Below, piece by piece: positions 1-6,810 of a stretch of 26,569 nt of DNA. How positions within the stretch are numbered: position 1 is the stretch's first letter; each line of letters opens with the position of its first letter. This stretch comes from SCSIO-59966 sp046566185 (GTDB taxonomy: Bacteria > Actinomycetota > Actinomycetes > Actinomycetales > SCSIO-59966). Both the position numbers and the translations under genes were made by a program. The DNA lies in the NCBI GenBank assembly GCA_046566185.1, contig JBKHXE010000087.1, forward strand, positions 1 through 26,569. Reading direction: 5' to 3'. The notes beneath the pieces were generated by a model. The model was not told where the DNA came from. It did not search any database and saw only the letters and a program-made list of their open reading frames with translations.

Positions 1-28
1 GCAGGTCCGCCCTGGCGGAACTGCAAGA

Positions 29-1006
29 TCACGCACGGACGTGGTCGTGGCCGAGGGGGCCGGACGGCGGGGCGGCGCCGTCGACGAGCACGGACGGCGC
101 GCCGGGGAGCCGCTCGCGCACCTCGCCCACCGCCGTGAAGCCTGCGGGCAGCGGCGTCCCGGGCGGGAAGCAGGCGGCCAGTGCGTGGTCCTCCCCGCCG
201 GTGAGCACCCAGCGCAGGGCCGTGGGCCGGTCGCCGCGCGCCGCCGCGAGCAGCGGCTCCACCCGCCCCTGCAGCCGGCCGCTGGTCAGGTCGATCGTGA
301 CCCCGGACGCGTCGGCGACCCGGCCGAGGTCGAGCAGCAGTCCGTCGCTGACGTCGATCATGGCGGCGGCCCCGGCGAGGGCGGCGGCGGGTCCGGCGGC
401 CAGCGGGGGGCGCGGACGGCGGTGCACCGCCACGAGGTCCGGCGCGTCGTCCGGCCGGCCGTCCTGCAGCAGCGCCAGCCCTGCCGCCGAGTGCCCGAGG
501 GTGCCGGCGACGGCGACGACGGCGCCCGGGCGGGCGCCGTCCCGCCGCACCGGCGGCCGGCCGCCCAGGTCGCCGAGCACGGTCACCGCGACGACCACCT
601 GCTCGGCCGCCGACAGGTCGCCGCCGACGACGGCGGCGCCGGTGCCCTCGCAGGCCGCCGCGAGGCCGCGAGCCATCCCCTCGGCCCAGCTCACCGGCAG
701 GTCGCGCGGCGCGGCCAGCGACACGACGAGCGCGGTGGGGGCGGCACCCATCGCCGCGACGTCGGCGAGGTTCTGCGCCGCCGCCTTCCACCCGACGTCC
801 TCGGCGCTCGACCAGTCGTGCCGGAAGTCGTGGCCCTCGACGAGGACGTCGGTGCTCACCACGACCCGGGCGTCGGGCGCGGCCACCACGGCCGCGTCGT
901 CGCCGGGCCCCAGCAGGGTGCCCGGGCCGGTCGGCAGCAGCGGCACGACCCGCGCCAGCACGCCCGCCTCACCCAGCTCGCCCAGCGTCGGCGGCCGCTC
1001 TCCCAC
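29..1006 (-). CDS. thiL: Thiamine-monophosphate kinase
   Basis: ThiL phosphorylates thiamine monophosphate to thiamine diphosphate with ATP, the last step of thiamine cofactor synthesis, in the cytosol. The 325-residue product is of normal family length. It shows the PurM/ThiL-type ATP and metal loop GPGDDAAVV (residues 33-41), STDVLVEGHDF, the GGDLS turn, MIDVSDGLLLDLGRVAD and TGGEDHALAACFP near the C-terminus. I chose the GTG at 1006 because family similarity begins just after it and GGAG sits about ten bases upstream. The open frame runs on to 1084, but that extension looks non-coding. The gene diverges from the Lrp-type gene at 1123. The identification is firm; the exact start is less so. 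Confidence 0.93.
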   Translation of the reverse strand: MGERPPTLGELGEAGVLARVVPLLPTGPGTLLGPGDDAAVVAAPDARVVVSTDVLVEGHDFRHDWSSAEDVGWKAAAQNLADVAAMGAAPTALVVSLAAPRDLPVSWAEGMARGLAAACEGTGAAVVGGDLSAAEQVVVAVTVLGDLGGRPPVRRDGARPGAVVAVAGTLGHSAAGLALLQDGRPDDAPDLVAVHRRPRPPLAAGPAAALAGAAAMIDVSDGLLLDLGRVADASGVTIDLTSGRLQGRVEPLLAAARGDRPTALRWVLTGGEDHALAACFPPGTPLPAGFTAVGEVRERLPGAPSVLVDGAAPPSGPLGHDHVRA

Positions 1007-1067
1007 GCTCCCGCAGCTCCTCCCGTGCCGGTGCTCCCCGTGCTGCCGCGCCGGGGCCGCGACACGG

Positions 1068-1073
1068 TAGCGT
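1068..1073 (+). promoter_or_regulatory. Candidate -10 of the Lrp-type/DUF3515 pair
   Basis: TAGCGT fits the actinobacterial TANNNT -10 pattern and would start RNA near 1080, giving a leader of about 40 bases that ends in the GAGGAGG ribosome site at 1111-1117. I see no convincing -35. Confidence 0.35.
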
Positions 1074-1122
1074 GCGCCGCGCACGAGTGATCGCCCATGA
1101 TCCCTGAGTCGAGGAGGACGCC

Positions 1123-1359
1123 GTGGTGGTGCAGGCCTACGTTCTGGTCCAGACCGAGGTGGGCAAGGCTGCCGCGGTGGCCGAGGAGATCGCGGACATC
1201 CCCGGAGTGGTGCTCGCCGAGGACGTCACCGGTCCGTACGACGTCATCGTCCGCGTGGAGGCGGCCAGCGTCGAGGAGCTCGGCCCGCTGGTGATGTCGA
1301 AGATCCAGGGCGTCAAGGGCATCACCCGCACGGTGACGTGCACCGTCGTCCACGCCTGA
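1123..1359 (+). CDS. Stand-alone Lrp/AsnC ligand-binding (RAM) domain protein
   Basis: This 78-residue protein consists only of the effector-binding RAM fold of Lrp/AsnC regulators. It has no helix-turn-helix. The pattern runs AYVLVQTEVGKAAAVAEEI, then VVLAEDVTGPYDVIVRVEA, then the closing strand ITRTVTCTVV. Such small proteins are common in actinobacteria and are thought to form oligomeric amino-acid-binding rings; their targets are mostly unknown. The GTG start is well supported by GAGGAGG at 1111-1117 with a five-base gap. Its 3' end overlaps the next gene by 22 bases, so the two are probably translated from one mRNA. It cannot bind DNA alone by any motif visible here. Confidence 0.85.
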   Translation: MVVQAYVLVQTEVGKAAAVAEEIADIPGVVLAEDVTGPYDVIVRVEAASVEELGPLVMSKIQGVKGITRTVTCTVVHA

Positions 1360-1784
1360 GGCTGCTGCTCGCCGCGGCTCTGCCGCTGGCCGCCTGCGCG
1401 GCCCCCGTCGACGTCGAGGTGGCCCCCTCGGCTGCCGACCCGGCGTGTGCCCAGGTCTCGGTGACGCTGCGGCAGAGCGGGTTCGACGAGCTCGCCGGCC
1501 GCGAGCGCCGTCCGACGACGAGCCAGTCGACGGCGGCCTGGGGCGACCCGCCCGTGGTCCTGCGGTGCGGTGTCGAGGTGCCGGGACCGACGACCGACAC
1601 GTGCCTGGACGTCGACGGCGTCGACTGGGTCGTCGCCCCGGCCGGCCGGCGGTTCACCACGTACGGCCGCTCCCCCGCGGTCGAGGTGACGTTCCCGGCC
1701 GCCGCGGTGGAGGGGCCGGAGTCGGTGCTCGTCGCGCTCAGCGGAGTCGTCGGCCGTATCCCCCAGACGCGAGAGTGCCTCTGA
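1338..1784 (+). CDS. DUF3515 family lipoprotein
   Basis: This is a secreted, probably membrane-anchored protein of unknown function, 148 residues. It opens with basic residues, a hydrophobic stretch (about residues 9-19) and a lipobox ending LAAC, with Cys20 as the likely lipidated residue. The mature part has several cysteines (in ADPACAQ, LRCGV, DTCLDV and TRECL) that could pair outside the cell, and a conserved core around CLDVDGVDWVVAP. It matches the actinobacterial DUF3515 family, which normally sits beside ddl and thiL as here. The GTG start lies inside the preceding gene. The gene ends six bases before the convergent ddl stop. Confidence 0.8.
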   Translation: MHRRPRLRLLLAAALPLAACAAPVDVEVAPSAADPACAQVSVTLRQSGFDELAGRERRPTTSQSTAAWGDPPVVLRCGVEVPGPTTDTCLDVDGVDWVVAPAGRRFTTYGRSPAVEVTFPAAAVEGPESVLVALSGVVGRIPQTRECL

Positions 1785-1794
1785 GGCGGCTCAG
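1781..1794. terminator. Short palindrome spanning two convergent stops
   Basis: CTGAG-GCGG-CTCAG forms a 5-bp hairpin that contains the TGA of the DUF3515 gene and the stop of ddl on the other strand. It is small and has no T-tract, so it is only a weak candidate for two-way termination. Confidence 0.25.
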
Positions 1795-2918
1795 CGCAGG
1801 CCGGTCGGGCGGCGCAGCGCCAGCCGCAGCAGCCGGTCGACGAGGTCGGGGTACTCCAGGCCCGAGCGCTGCCACATGCGCGGGAACATCGAGACCGGCG
1901 TGAAGCCCGGCATCGTGTTGAGCTCGTTGACGAGCAGCCCGCCGTCCGGCGTGTAGAACAGGTCCACCCGCGCCAGGCCCTCGCAGCCCATCGCCACGAA
2001 GGTGCGGGCGGCGAGGTCGCGCACGGCCGCGGTGACCTCCGCGGGCAGGTCGGCCGGGCAGGTCAGCTGCACGTCGCCGTCAGCGGCGAGGTACTTGGCA
2101 TCGAAGTCGTAGAACTCGTAGGCGTCGCCGGTCACGGCGATCTCGCCCGGCAGCGAGGTGTCTGGGGCGCCGCCGTCCAGCGACTGCAGCACGCTGCACT
2201 CGATCTCGCGGCCCACGACCGCCGCCTCCACCACGACCTTGGGGTCGTGCCGGCGTGCCTCCTCGACGGCCGCGTCCAGCCCGCCGGCGTCGCGCACCCT
2301 GCTGATGCCGATCGACGAGCCGCCGCGGGCCGGCTTGACGAAGACCGGGTACCCGAGCGCGTCGACGGCGGCCCGGCAGCCCTCCCGGTCGGAGTCCCAC
2401 TGCCCGGGCAGGATCACCGTGTACGGCCCCACGGGCAGGCCCGAGCCGGCGAGCACGAGCTTCATGAAGTGCTTGTCCATGCTGAGCGCGGACGAGAGCA
2501 CCCCCGAGCCGACGTACCGGACGTCGCCGAGCTCGAGCATGCCCTGCAGCGTGCCGTCCTCGCCGTAGGGGCCGTGCAGCAGCGGCAGGACGACGTCCAC
2601 CTCGCCGAGCACGCGGGGCACCTCGCCCTGCTCGAGGACGACGAGGTCACGCGCCTGCGTCGACAGCGGGACGACGACGTCGTGGGAGGCCGCCGGCACC
2701 TCCGGTAGGCGGCCGTCGGTGATCTCCCAGCGCGCCGGGTCGTCGGCGGCGAGCACCCAGCGGCCCGTGGTCGTCACGCCGATCGGGACGACGTCCCACG
2801 CGTCGCGGTCGATCGCCCGCAGCACGCCGGCGGCCGTGACGCAGCTGATGGCGTGCTCGGTGGAGCGGCCGCCGAAGACGACGGCGACGCGTGGGCGGGA
2901 GCGGGGTGTGGGGTCCAT
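1791..2918 (-). CDS. ddl: D-alanine--D-alanine ligase
   Basis: Ddl joins two D-alanines with ATP to supply the dipeptide end of the peptidoglycan precursor. The 375-residue product has the complete ATP-grasp layout: an N-terminal VVFGGRSTEHAIS strand and loop (residues 13-25), HGPYGEDGTLQG (115-126), MDKHFMKLVL, the phosphate-binding FVKPARGGSSIGIS (193-206), ARVDLFY and the metal-binding NELNTMPGFTP (331-341). Phe/Tyr specificity residues for D-lactate were not examined. The start is ATG 2918. There is no Shine-Dalgarno, but a -10-like TAGGGT lies nine bases upstream. The gene diverges from the PLP enzyme at 2962. Confidence 0.95.
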   Translation of the reverse strand: MDPTPRSRPRVAVVFGGRSTEHAISCVTAAGVLRAIDRDAWDVVPIGVTTTGRWVLAADDPARWEITDGRLPEVPAASHDVVVPLSTQARDLVVLEQGEVPRVLGEVDVVLPLLHGPYGEDGTLQGMLELGDVRYVGSGVLSSALSMDKHFMKLVLAGSGLPVGPYTVILPGQWDSDREGCRAAVDALGYPVFVKPARGGSSIGISRVRDAGGLDAAVEEARRHDPKVVVEAAVVGREIECSVLQSLDGGAPDTSLPGEIAVTGDAYEFYDFDAKYLAADGDVQLTCPADLPAEVTAAVRDLAARTFVAMGCEGLARVDLFYTPDGGLLVNELNTMPGFTPVSMFPRMWQRSGLEYPDLVDRLLRLALRRPTGLR

Positions 2919-2927
2919 CGGCGAGCG

Positions 2928-2933
2928 ACCCTA
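2928..2933 (-). promoter_or_regulatory. Candidate -10 of ddl (near-leaderless)
   Basis: On the minus strand TAGGGT is followed by nine bases and the ATG of ddl. A transcript starting 6-8 bases after it would have at most a few untranslated bases, in keeping with the missing ribosome site. Confidence 0.45.
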
Positions 2934-2947
2934 CCGGGCGGCCTGGG

Positions 2948-2953
2948 TAGCCT
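2948..2953 (+). promoter_or_regulatory. Candidate -10 of the PLP enzyme gene (leaderless)
   Basis: TAGCCT sits eight bases before the GTG at 2962, and no Shine-Dalgarno is present. The predicted transcript starts at or next to the start codon. It lies back-to-back with the ddl element 15 bases away. Confidence 0.5.
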
Positions 2954-2961
2954 CGCGTGCC

Positions 2962-4041
2962 GTGGACCCCCGCTGGACGCTCCCCACCCGTGCCGTCACC
3001 GCCGGACGCCCCGACCGACGACCCGACGCGCCGCTGAACCCGGACGTCGTCCTCACCTCGACGTACATGACCTCCGACGAGCCCGGCGCTCGCACCTACG
3101 GGCGGTTCGCCAACCCGACGTGGGAGGCGTTCGAGGAGGCCCTGGGGTCCCTGGAGGGCGGGTCCACGACGGCCTTCGCCTCGGGGATGGGCGCGGTCTC
3201 GGCGACGCTCGCGCTCACCTCGCCCGCCGCGACGGTCGTGGTGCCGGGCGCCGCGTACAACACGACGCTGGCGCTCGTGGACGAGCTGGCGGCGTCCGGG
3301 CGGCTCGCGGTGCGGCGCGTCGACGTCACCGACACGGCGGCGGTCGCGCGCGCGGTCGAGGGTGCGGCCCTGCTGTGGCTGGAGTCGCCGACCAACCCGC
3401 TGCTGGACGTCGCGGACCTCACGGCGTGCTGCGCGGCGGCCCGCGCGGCCGGGGCGCTGGCCGTCGTCGACAGCACCTTCGCGACGCCGCTGCTGCAGCG
3501 GCCGCTCGAGCACGGCGCCGACGTCGTGGTGCACTCCGCGACGAAGTACCTCGCCGGTCACTCCGACGTGCTGCTCGGCGCGACCGTGACGACACGGCCC
3601 GAGCTGCACGAGGCGCTGCGCCGGCAGCGGACGCTGCACGGCGCCGTCCCCGGCCCCTGGGAGGCGTGGCTCGCGCTGCGAGGCCTGCGCACCCTGCACC
3701 TGCGGCTGGAGCGGGCCTGCGCGAGCGCCGCGGTGCTGGCGGAGCGCCTCGCGGACCACCCGGCGGTCGAGCGGGTGCGCTACCCCGGCTCCGGGGCGAT
3801 GGTGTCGGTCGAGGTGGCGGGCGGCGCGGCGGCCGCGGACGCCGTCGTGGCCGCCGTCCGGCTCTGGGTGCCGGCCACCAGCCTCGGCGGGGTCGAGTCG
3901 AGCCTGGAGCGCCGCCGGCGGCACGCGAGTGAGCCGGTCGCGGTCCCCGAGTCCCTGCTGCGGCTCTCGGTGGGGGTCGAGGACGTCGAGGACCTGTGGG
4001 CCGACCTGCGGACGGCGCTGGACGCCGCCGGTCGGGGCTGA
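2962..4041 (+). CDS. Cystathionine gamma-synthase/lyase family PLP enzyme
   Basis: This is a fold-type I PLP enzyme of the Cys/Met metabolism family, 359 residues. Visible landmarks are RTYGRFANPTWEAFEEALGSLEGG near the N-terminus, FASGMGAVSATL, LLWLESPTNPLLDVADL, VVDSTFATP, the PLP-binding lysine in SATKYLAGHSD (Lys195) and a C-terminal LWVPATSLGGVESSLERR with LLRLSVGVEDVEDLWADL. The family covers cystathionine gamma-synthase, gamma-lyase and methionine gamma-lyase, which I cannot separate here. It is shorter than the usual 380-400 residues because RVRYPG runs almost directly into MVSVEV. GTG 2962 is preferred over the open frame upstream, which overlaps ddl. It is not usually part of this conserved gene order. 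Confidence 0.85.
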   Translation: MDPRWTLPTRAVTAGRPDRRPDAPLNPDVVLTSTYMTSDEPGARTYGRFANPTWEAFEEALGSLEGGSTTAFASGMGAVSATLALTSPAATVVVPGAAYNTTLALVDELAASGRLAVRRVDVTDTAAVARAVEGAALLWLESPTNPLLDVADLTACCAAARAAGALAVVDSTFATPLLQRPLEHGADVVVHSATKYLAGHSDVLLGATVTTRPELHEALRRQRTLHGAVPGPWEAWLALRGLRTLHLRLERACASAAVLAERLADHPAVERVRYPGSGAMVSVEVAGGAAAADAVVAAVRLWVPATSLGGVESSLERRRRHASEPVAVPESLLRLSVGVEDVEDLWADLRTALDAAGRG

Positions 4042-4048
4042 TCGAGCG

Positions 4049-5050
4049 TCAGGCGAGCTCGTGCTTGCGGGCGCGGGAGAGCAGCGCGCCCGCCATGTCG
4101 TGCACCGGCATGCTCTCGTGCACGACGGCGACGACGGCCTCGACGATCGGCACGTCGACGTCCACCGACCGCGCCAGGTCGAGGATCGAGCGGCACGACT
4201 TCACGCCCTCGGCGGTCTGCCGCGTCGCCGCGACGACCTCCTCGACCGACATCCCGCGGCCGAGGTTGACGCCGAACGTGCGGTTGCGCGACAGCGGTGA
4301 GGCGCAGGTCGCGACGAGGTCGCCCATCCCCGCCAGCCCGGCGAACGTCGCGGGGTCGGCGCCGAGCGCGGCGCCCAGCCGGCTCGTCTCGGCGAGCCCG
4401 CGCGTGATGATGGTCGCCTTGGTGTTGTCGCCGTAGCCGAGCCCCTCGGCGATCCCCACCGCGAGGCCGATGACGTTCTTCACCGCCCCGCCGAGCTCGA
4501 CCCCGACGACGTCGGTCTGCGTGTACGGCCGGAAGTACGGCGCCGAGCAGGCCTGCGCCACCTGCTCCGCGGTCTCGTGCCGGCTGCACGCCACGACCGT
4601 CGCCGTCGGCTGGTGCGCGGCGATCTCGCGGGCCAGGTTCGGCCCGGACACCACCGCGACGCGCTCGGGACCGGCGCCGGTGACCTCGGTGACGACCTCG
4701 CTCATCCGCAGGTGCGTCCCGAGCTCGACGCCCTTCATCAGGCTGACGAGCACCGCGTCGGCGCCGATGCGGTCACGCCAGGCCGCCAGGTTCTCGCGGA
4801 GGCTCTGCGAGGGCACCGCGAGGACGACGAGATCGGCACCCTCGAGGGCGTAGGCGGGGTCGGTGTCGGCCGTGACGGCGTCGGGGATGACGACGTCCGG
4901 CAGGTAGTCGCTGTTGCGGTGGCGCGCGGTGATCTCCTCGCAGACCTCCGGGCGGCGTCCCCACATGCGGACCTCGCCACCGGCGTCCGCCAGCACCGCG
5001 GCGAACGTCGTCCCCCACGAGCCCGTGCCGAGCACCGCGCTGCGGGTCAT
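4049..5050 (-). CDS. gpsA: Glycerol-3-phosphate dehydrogenase (NAD(P)+)
   Basis: GpsA reduces dihydroxyacetone phosphate to sn-glycerol-3-phosphate, the backbone for phospholipids. The 333-residue product begins with a Rossmann loop, LGTGSWGTTFAAVLADAG, then has the substrate-binding motif VSGPNLAREIA, the catalytic lysine region GGAVKNVIGLAVGIAEGLGYGDN and the C-terminal GMGDLVATCASPLSRNRTFG. The ATG at 5050 is set by the start of family similarity and by the ATGA overlap with plsC upstream. GpsA and the PlsC-type acyltransferase act one after the other in phosphatidic acid synthesis, so translational coupling makes sense. It ends seven bases from the convergent PLP enzyme stop. Confidence 0.95.
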   Translation of the reverse strand: MTRSAVLGTGSWGTTFAAVLADAGGEVRMWGRRPEVCEEITARHRNSDYLPDVVIPDAVTADTDPAYALEGADLVVLAVPSQSLRENLAAWRDRIGADAVLVSLMKGVELGTHLRMSEVVTEVTGAGPERVAVVSGPNLAREIAAHQPTATVVACSRHETAEQVAQACSAPYFRPYTQTDVVGVELGGAVKNVIGLAVGIAEGLGYGDNTKATIITRGLAETSRLGAALGADPATFAGLAGMGDLVATCASPLSRNRTFGVNLGRGMSVEEVVAATRQTAEGVKSCRSILDLARSVDVDVPIVEAVVAVVHESMPVHDMAGALLSRARKHELA

Positions 5051-5790
5051 GACTGCCTCCGGTGGGGGTTGCCGGTGCGGGGGAGGTCGTGCGTCCGGGG
5101 GTCCCAGCGCACGGCGGGCGCCTTCTCCCCGCGGATCGCCTCGAGCATCTCGGTGAGCCGCGCGGTGATGGCGTCCGTGGCACCCCGCAGGGTCGGCGGG
5201 TCCAGCGGCCGTCCCTGCCACGCCGACAGGTCGACGGGGGGTCCCGCCCAGACGTGGACGGTCCGGCGCGGGAACAGCCGGAACCGCTTGGCGTACGGAG
5301 GCAGGATCTCCTGCGGTCCCCACTGGGCGACGGGGATGACGGGGCAGCCCGTGGTCAGCGCGACCCTCGCCGCCCCCGTCTTGCCCACCATCGGCCACAG
5401 CGCGGGGTCGCGGGTCAGGGTGGCGTCAGGGTAGATGCCGACGCACTCGCCCGACCGGACGGCGTCCACCGCGGCCGAGAAGGCGCGGGCCGCGTCGCCG
5501 GTCTCCCGGTACACCGGGATCTGCTTGGCGCCGGCGACGATCCGCCCGCCGACCGGGATGCGGAACACGGACTCCTTGGCCAGGTAGCGCACCGGGTAGC
5601 CGTTGTCCCAGAGGAAGTGCGCGAGCGTGAACGGGTCGACGTGCGAGATGTGGTTGGACACCACCACGAAACCGCCCTCGCGCGGCAGGTGCTCGGCGCC
5701 GCGCCAGTCGCGGCGGGTGAGCACCATCAGGAGCGGCCGTACGAGCGCCACGGCGAGGCGGAACGCCCCACCAGCACTGCGCCTGACCAC
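5047..5790 (-). CDS. plsC: 1-acyl-sn-glycerol-3-phosphate acyltransferase (PlsC-type)
   Basis: This membrane-associated acyltransferase would transfer an acyl chain to lysophosphatidic acid. The 247-residue product has the catalytic box NHISHVD (Asn46-Asp52), FRIPVGGRIVAGAKQIPVYR, a YPDATLTRD segment (120-128) in place of the textbook EGTRS motif, and GCPVIPVAQWGPQ. The N-terminal 25 residues are hydrophobic with basic residues. The start is GTG 5790, with GAGGAG six bases upstream. Its stop overlaps the gpsA start (ATGA). Actinobacterial genomes hold several such paralogues, so the acyl acceptor is not certain. Confidence 0.87.
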   Translation of the reverse strand: MVRRSAGGAFRLAVALVRPLLMVLTRRDWRGAEHLPREGGFVVVSNHISHVDPFTLAHFLWDNGYPVRYLAKESVFRIPVGGRIVAGAKQIPVYRETGDAARAFSAAVDAVRSGECVGIYPDATLTRDPALWPMVGKTGAARVALTTGCPVIPVAQWGPQEILPPYAKRFRLFPRRTVHVWAGPPVDLSAWQGRPLDPPTLRGATDAITARLTEMLEAIRGEKAPAVRWDPRTHDLPRTGNPHRRQS

Positions 5791-5919
5791 CCGAGCTCCT
5801 CACCTGTCGTCCGCCGAGGCTCCCCCGGGTGCCGGCGAGCCGACCGGGGCGGCGGCCATCCTGTCTCGTCCCGTGGCCGGTGTCGAGCAACCCCCCACCG
5901 CGGTGCGAGGATTCCCGTC

Positions 5920-6570
5920 GTGGAGCGGGCGACCTGGCGACTGGTGCTGCCGGTCAAGGGCGGCGACGCCGCCAAGTCCCGCCTCGCGCCGTCCGGGCCC
6001 GGGCGGACGGCGCTCGCCCTCGCCATCGGCCTGGACACCGTCGACTCCGCGCTCGCCTGCCCGGCCGTCGCCGAGGTCGTCGTCGTCAGCGCCGACGAGG
6101 ACGTACTGCGCCCGGCCGAGGCGCTCGGCGCGCGCGCCGTCGCCGAACGCACCCCGGGCGCCGGCCTGCTGGCCGCTGTCGCCGACGGGCTGGACGCCGC
6201 CGGGCGGGGCCCGTGCGCCGTCCTCCTGGCGGACCTGCCCAGCCTGCGCCCCGGCGACCTGACGGCGGCGTTGGACGCCTGCGCGGCCGCGCTCGGCGGC
6301 GGCGCCTCGTCGGTCGTCGTCCCGGACGCCGAGGGCACCGGCTCGGTGCTGCTCGCCGGTACCGACCGGGTCGCGCTGCTGCCGGCCTTCGGTCCGTCGT
6401 CGGCGGTGGCGCACGTCCGAGCCGGCGCCGCGCGGCTGGACCTGGACCTGCCGCGCCTGCGGCGCGACGTCGACACCCCCGCCGAGCTGCGCGTGGCCGA
6501 GGCCCTGGGGGTCGGGCCGCGCACACGGGCCGTGCTCGGCGCCGTCGGTGCGCGACGCGGGGTCGCCTGA
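5920..6570 (+). CDS. cofC: 2-phospho-L-lactate / phosphoenolpyruvate guanylyltransferase
   Basis: CofC (FbiD in mycobacteria) couples GTP to phospholactate or phosphoenolpyruvate to start the side chain of the redox cofactor F420. The 216-residue nucleotidyltransferase shows LVLPVKGGDAAKSRLAP at the start, then VVVVSADEDVL, VLLADLPSLRPGDL, VVVPDAEGTGSVLL and FGPSSAVAHVRAGA, all typical of the family. GTG 5920 is chosen because similarity begins there. Upstream, GAGGA (5907-5911) could be a ribosome site, but the same bases could also be read as part of a -10 before a leaderless start. The place near gpsA matches mycobacterial fbiD. The other F420 genes are not in the window. Confidence 0.88.
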   Translation: MERATWRLVLPVKGGDAAKSRLAPSGPGRTALALAIGLDTVDSALACPAVAEVVVVSADEDVLRPAEALGARAVAERTPGAGLLAAVADGLDAAGRGPCAVLLADLPSLRPGDLTAALDACAAALGGGASSVVVPDAEGTGSVLLAGTDRVALLPAFGPSSAVAHVRAGAARLDLDLPRLRRDVDTPAELRVAEALGVGPRTRAVLGAVGARRGVA

Positions 6571-6578
6571 GGGCGGCG

Positions 6579-6584
6579 TAGCCT
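6579..6584 (+). promoter_or_regulatory. Candidate -10 of the 67-residue gene (leaderless)
   Basis: TAGCCT is followed by seven bases and GTG 6592. There is no Shine-Dalgarno. It lies nine bases after the cofC stop, so the small gene may have its own promoter. Confidence 0.45.
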
Positions 6585-6591
6585 GCACGTC

Positions 6592-6795
6592 GTGCAGGCC
6601 ACGGTGTTCCGCTACGACCCGACGACGCGCACCGGCACGTGCGTGCTCGACGACGGTCTCGAGCTCGACATCCTCCCCGGCGCCCTCGACGGCAGCGGGC
6701 TGCGGCACCTGCGGCCGGGGCAGCGCGTCACCGTCACGACCGTCGACGACGGCACGGCGGTCGACACGGTGCGCATCCTCGGCGTCAGCCCCTGA
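6592..6795 (+). CDS. Small OB/cold-shock-like protein of unknown function
   Basis: This 67-residue protein begins MQATVFRYDPTTRTGTCVLDDG and ends RVTVTTVDDGTAVDTVRILG. The alternation of short strands and turns, the opening pattern and the length suggest a five-strand barrel like a cold-shock domain. However, the aromatic RNP1/RNP2 nucleic-acid-binding motifs of true Csp proteins are missing. Similar short genes sit beside cofC in related bacteria, as far as I recall. The GTG start is supported by a -10 element seven bases away, read as a leaderless start. It converges on murA, 15 bases away. I would not assign a function. Confidence 0.7.
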   Translation: MQATVFRYDPTTRTGTCVLDDGLELDILPGALDGSGLRHLRPGQRVTVTTVDDGTAVDTVRILGVSP

Positions 6796-6810
6796 CCCGT
6801 CGCCGCAGCC

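Noticed and set aside
1097..1294. Arg/Pro/Ser-rich ORF starting just before the Lrp-type gene
   Set aside because: It overlaps the Lrp-type gene in another frame; the latter has a perfect ribosome site and family similarity.
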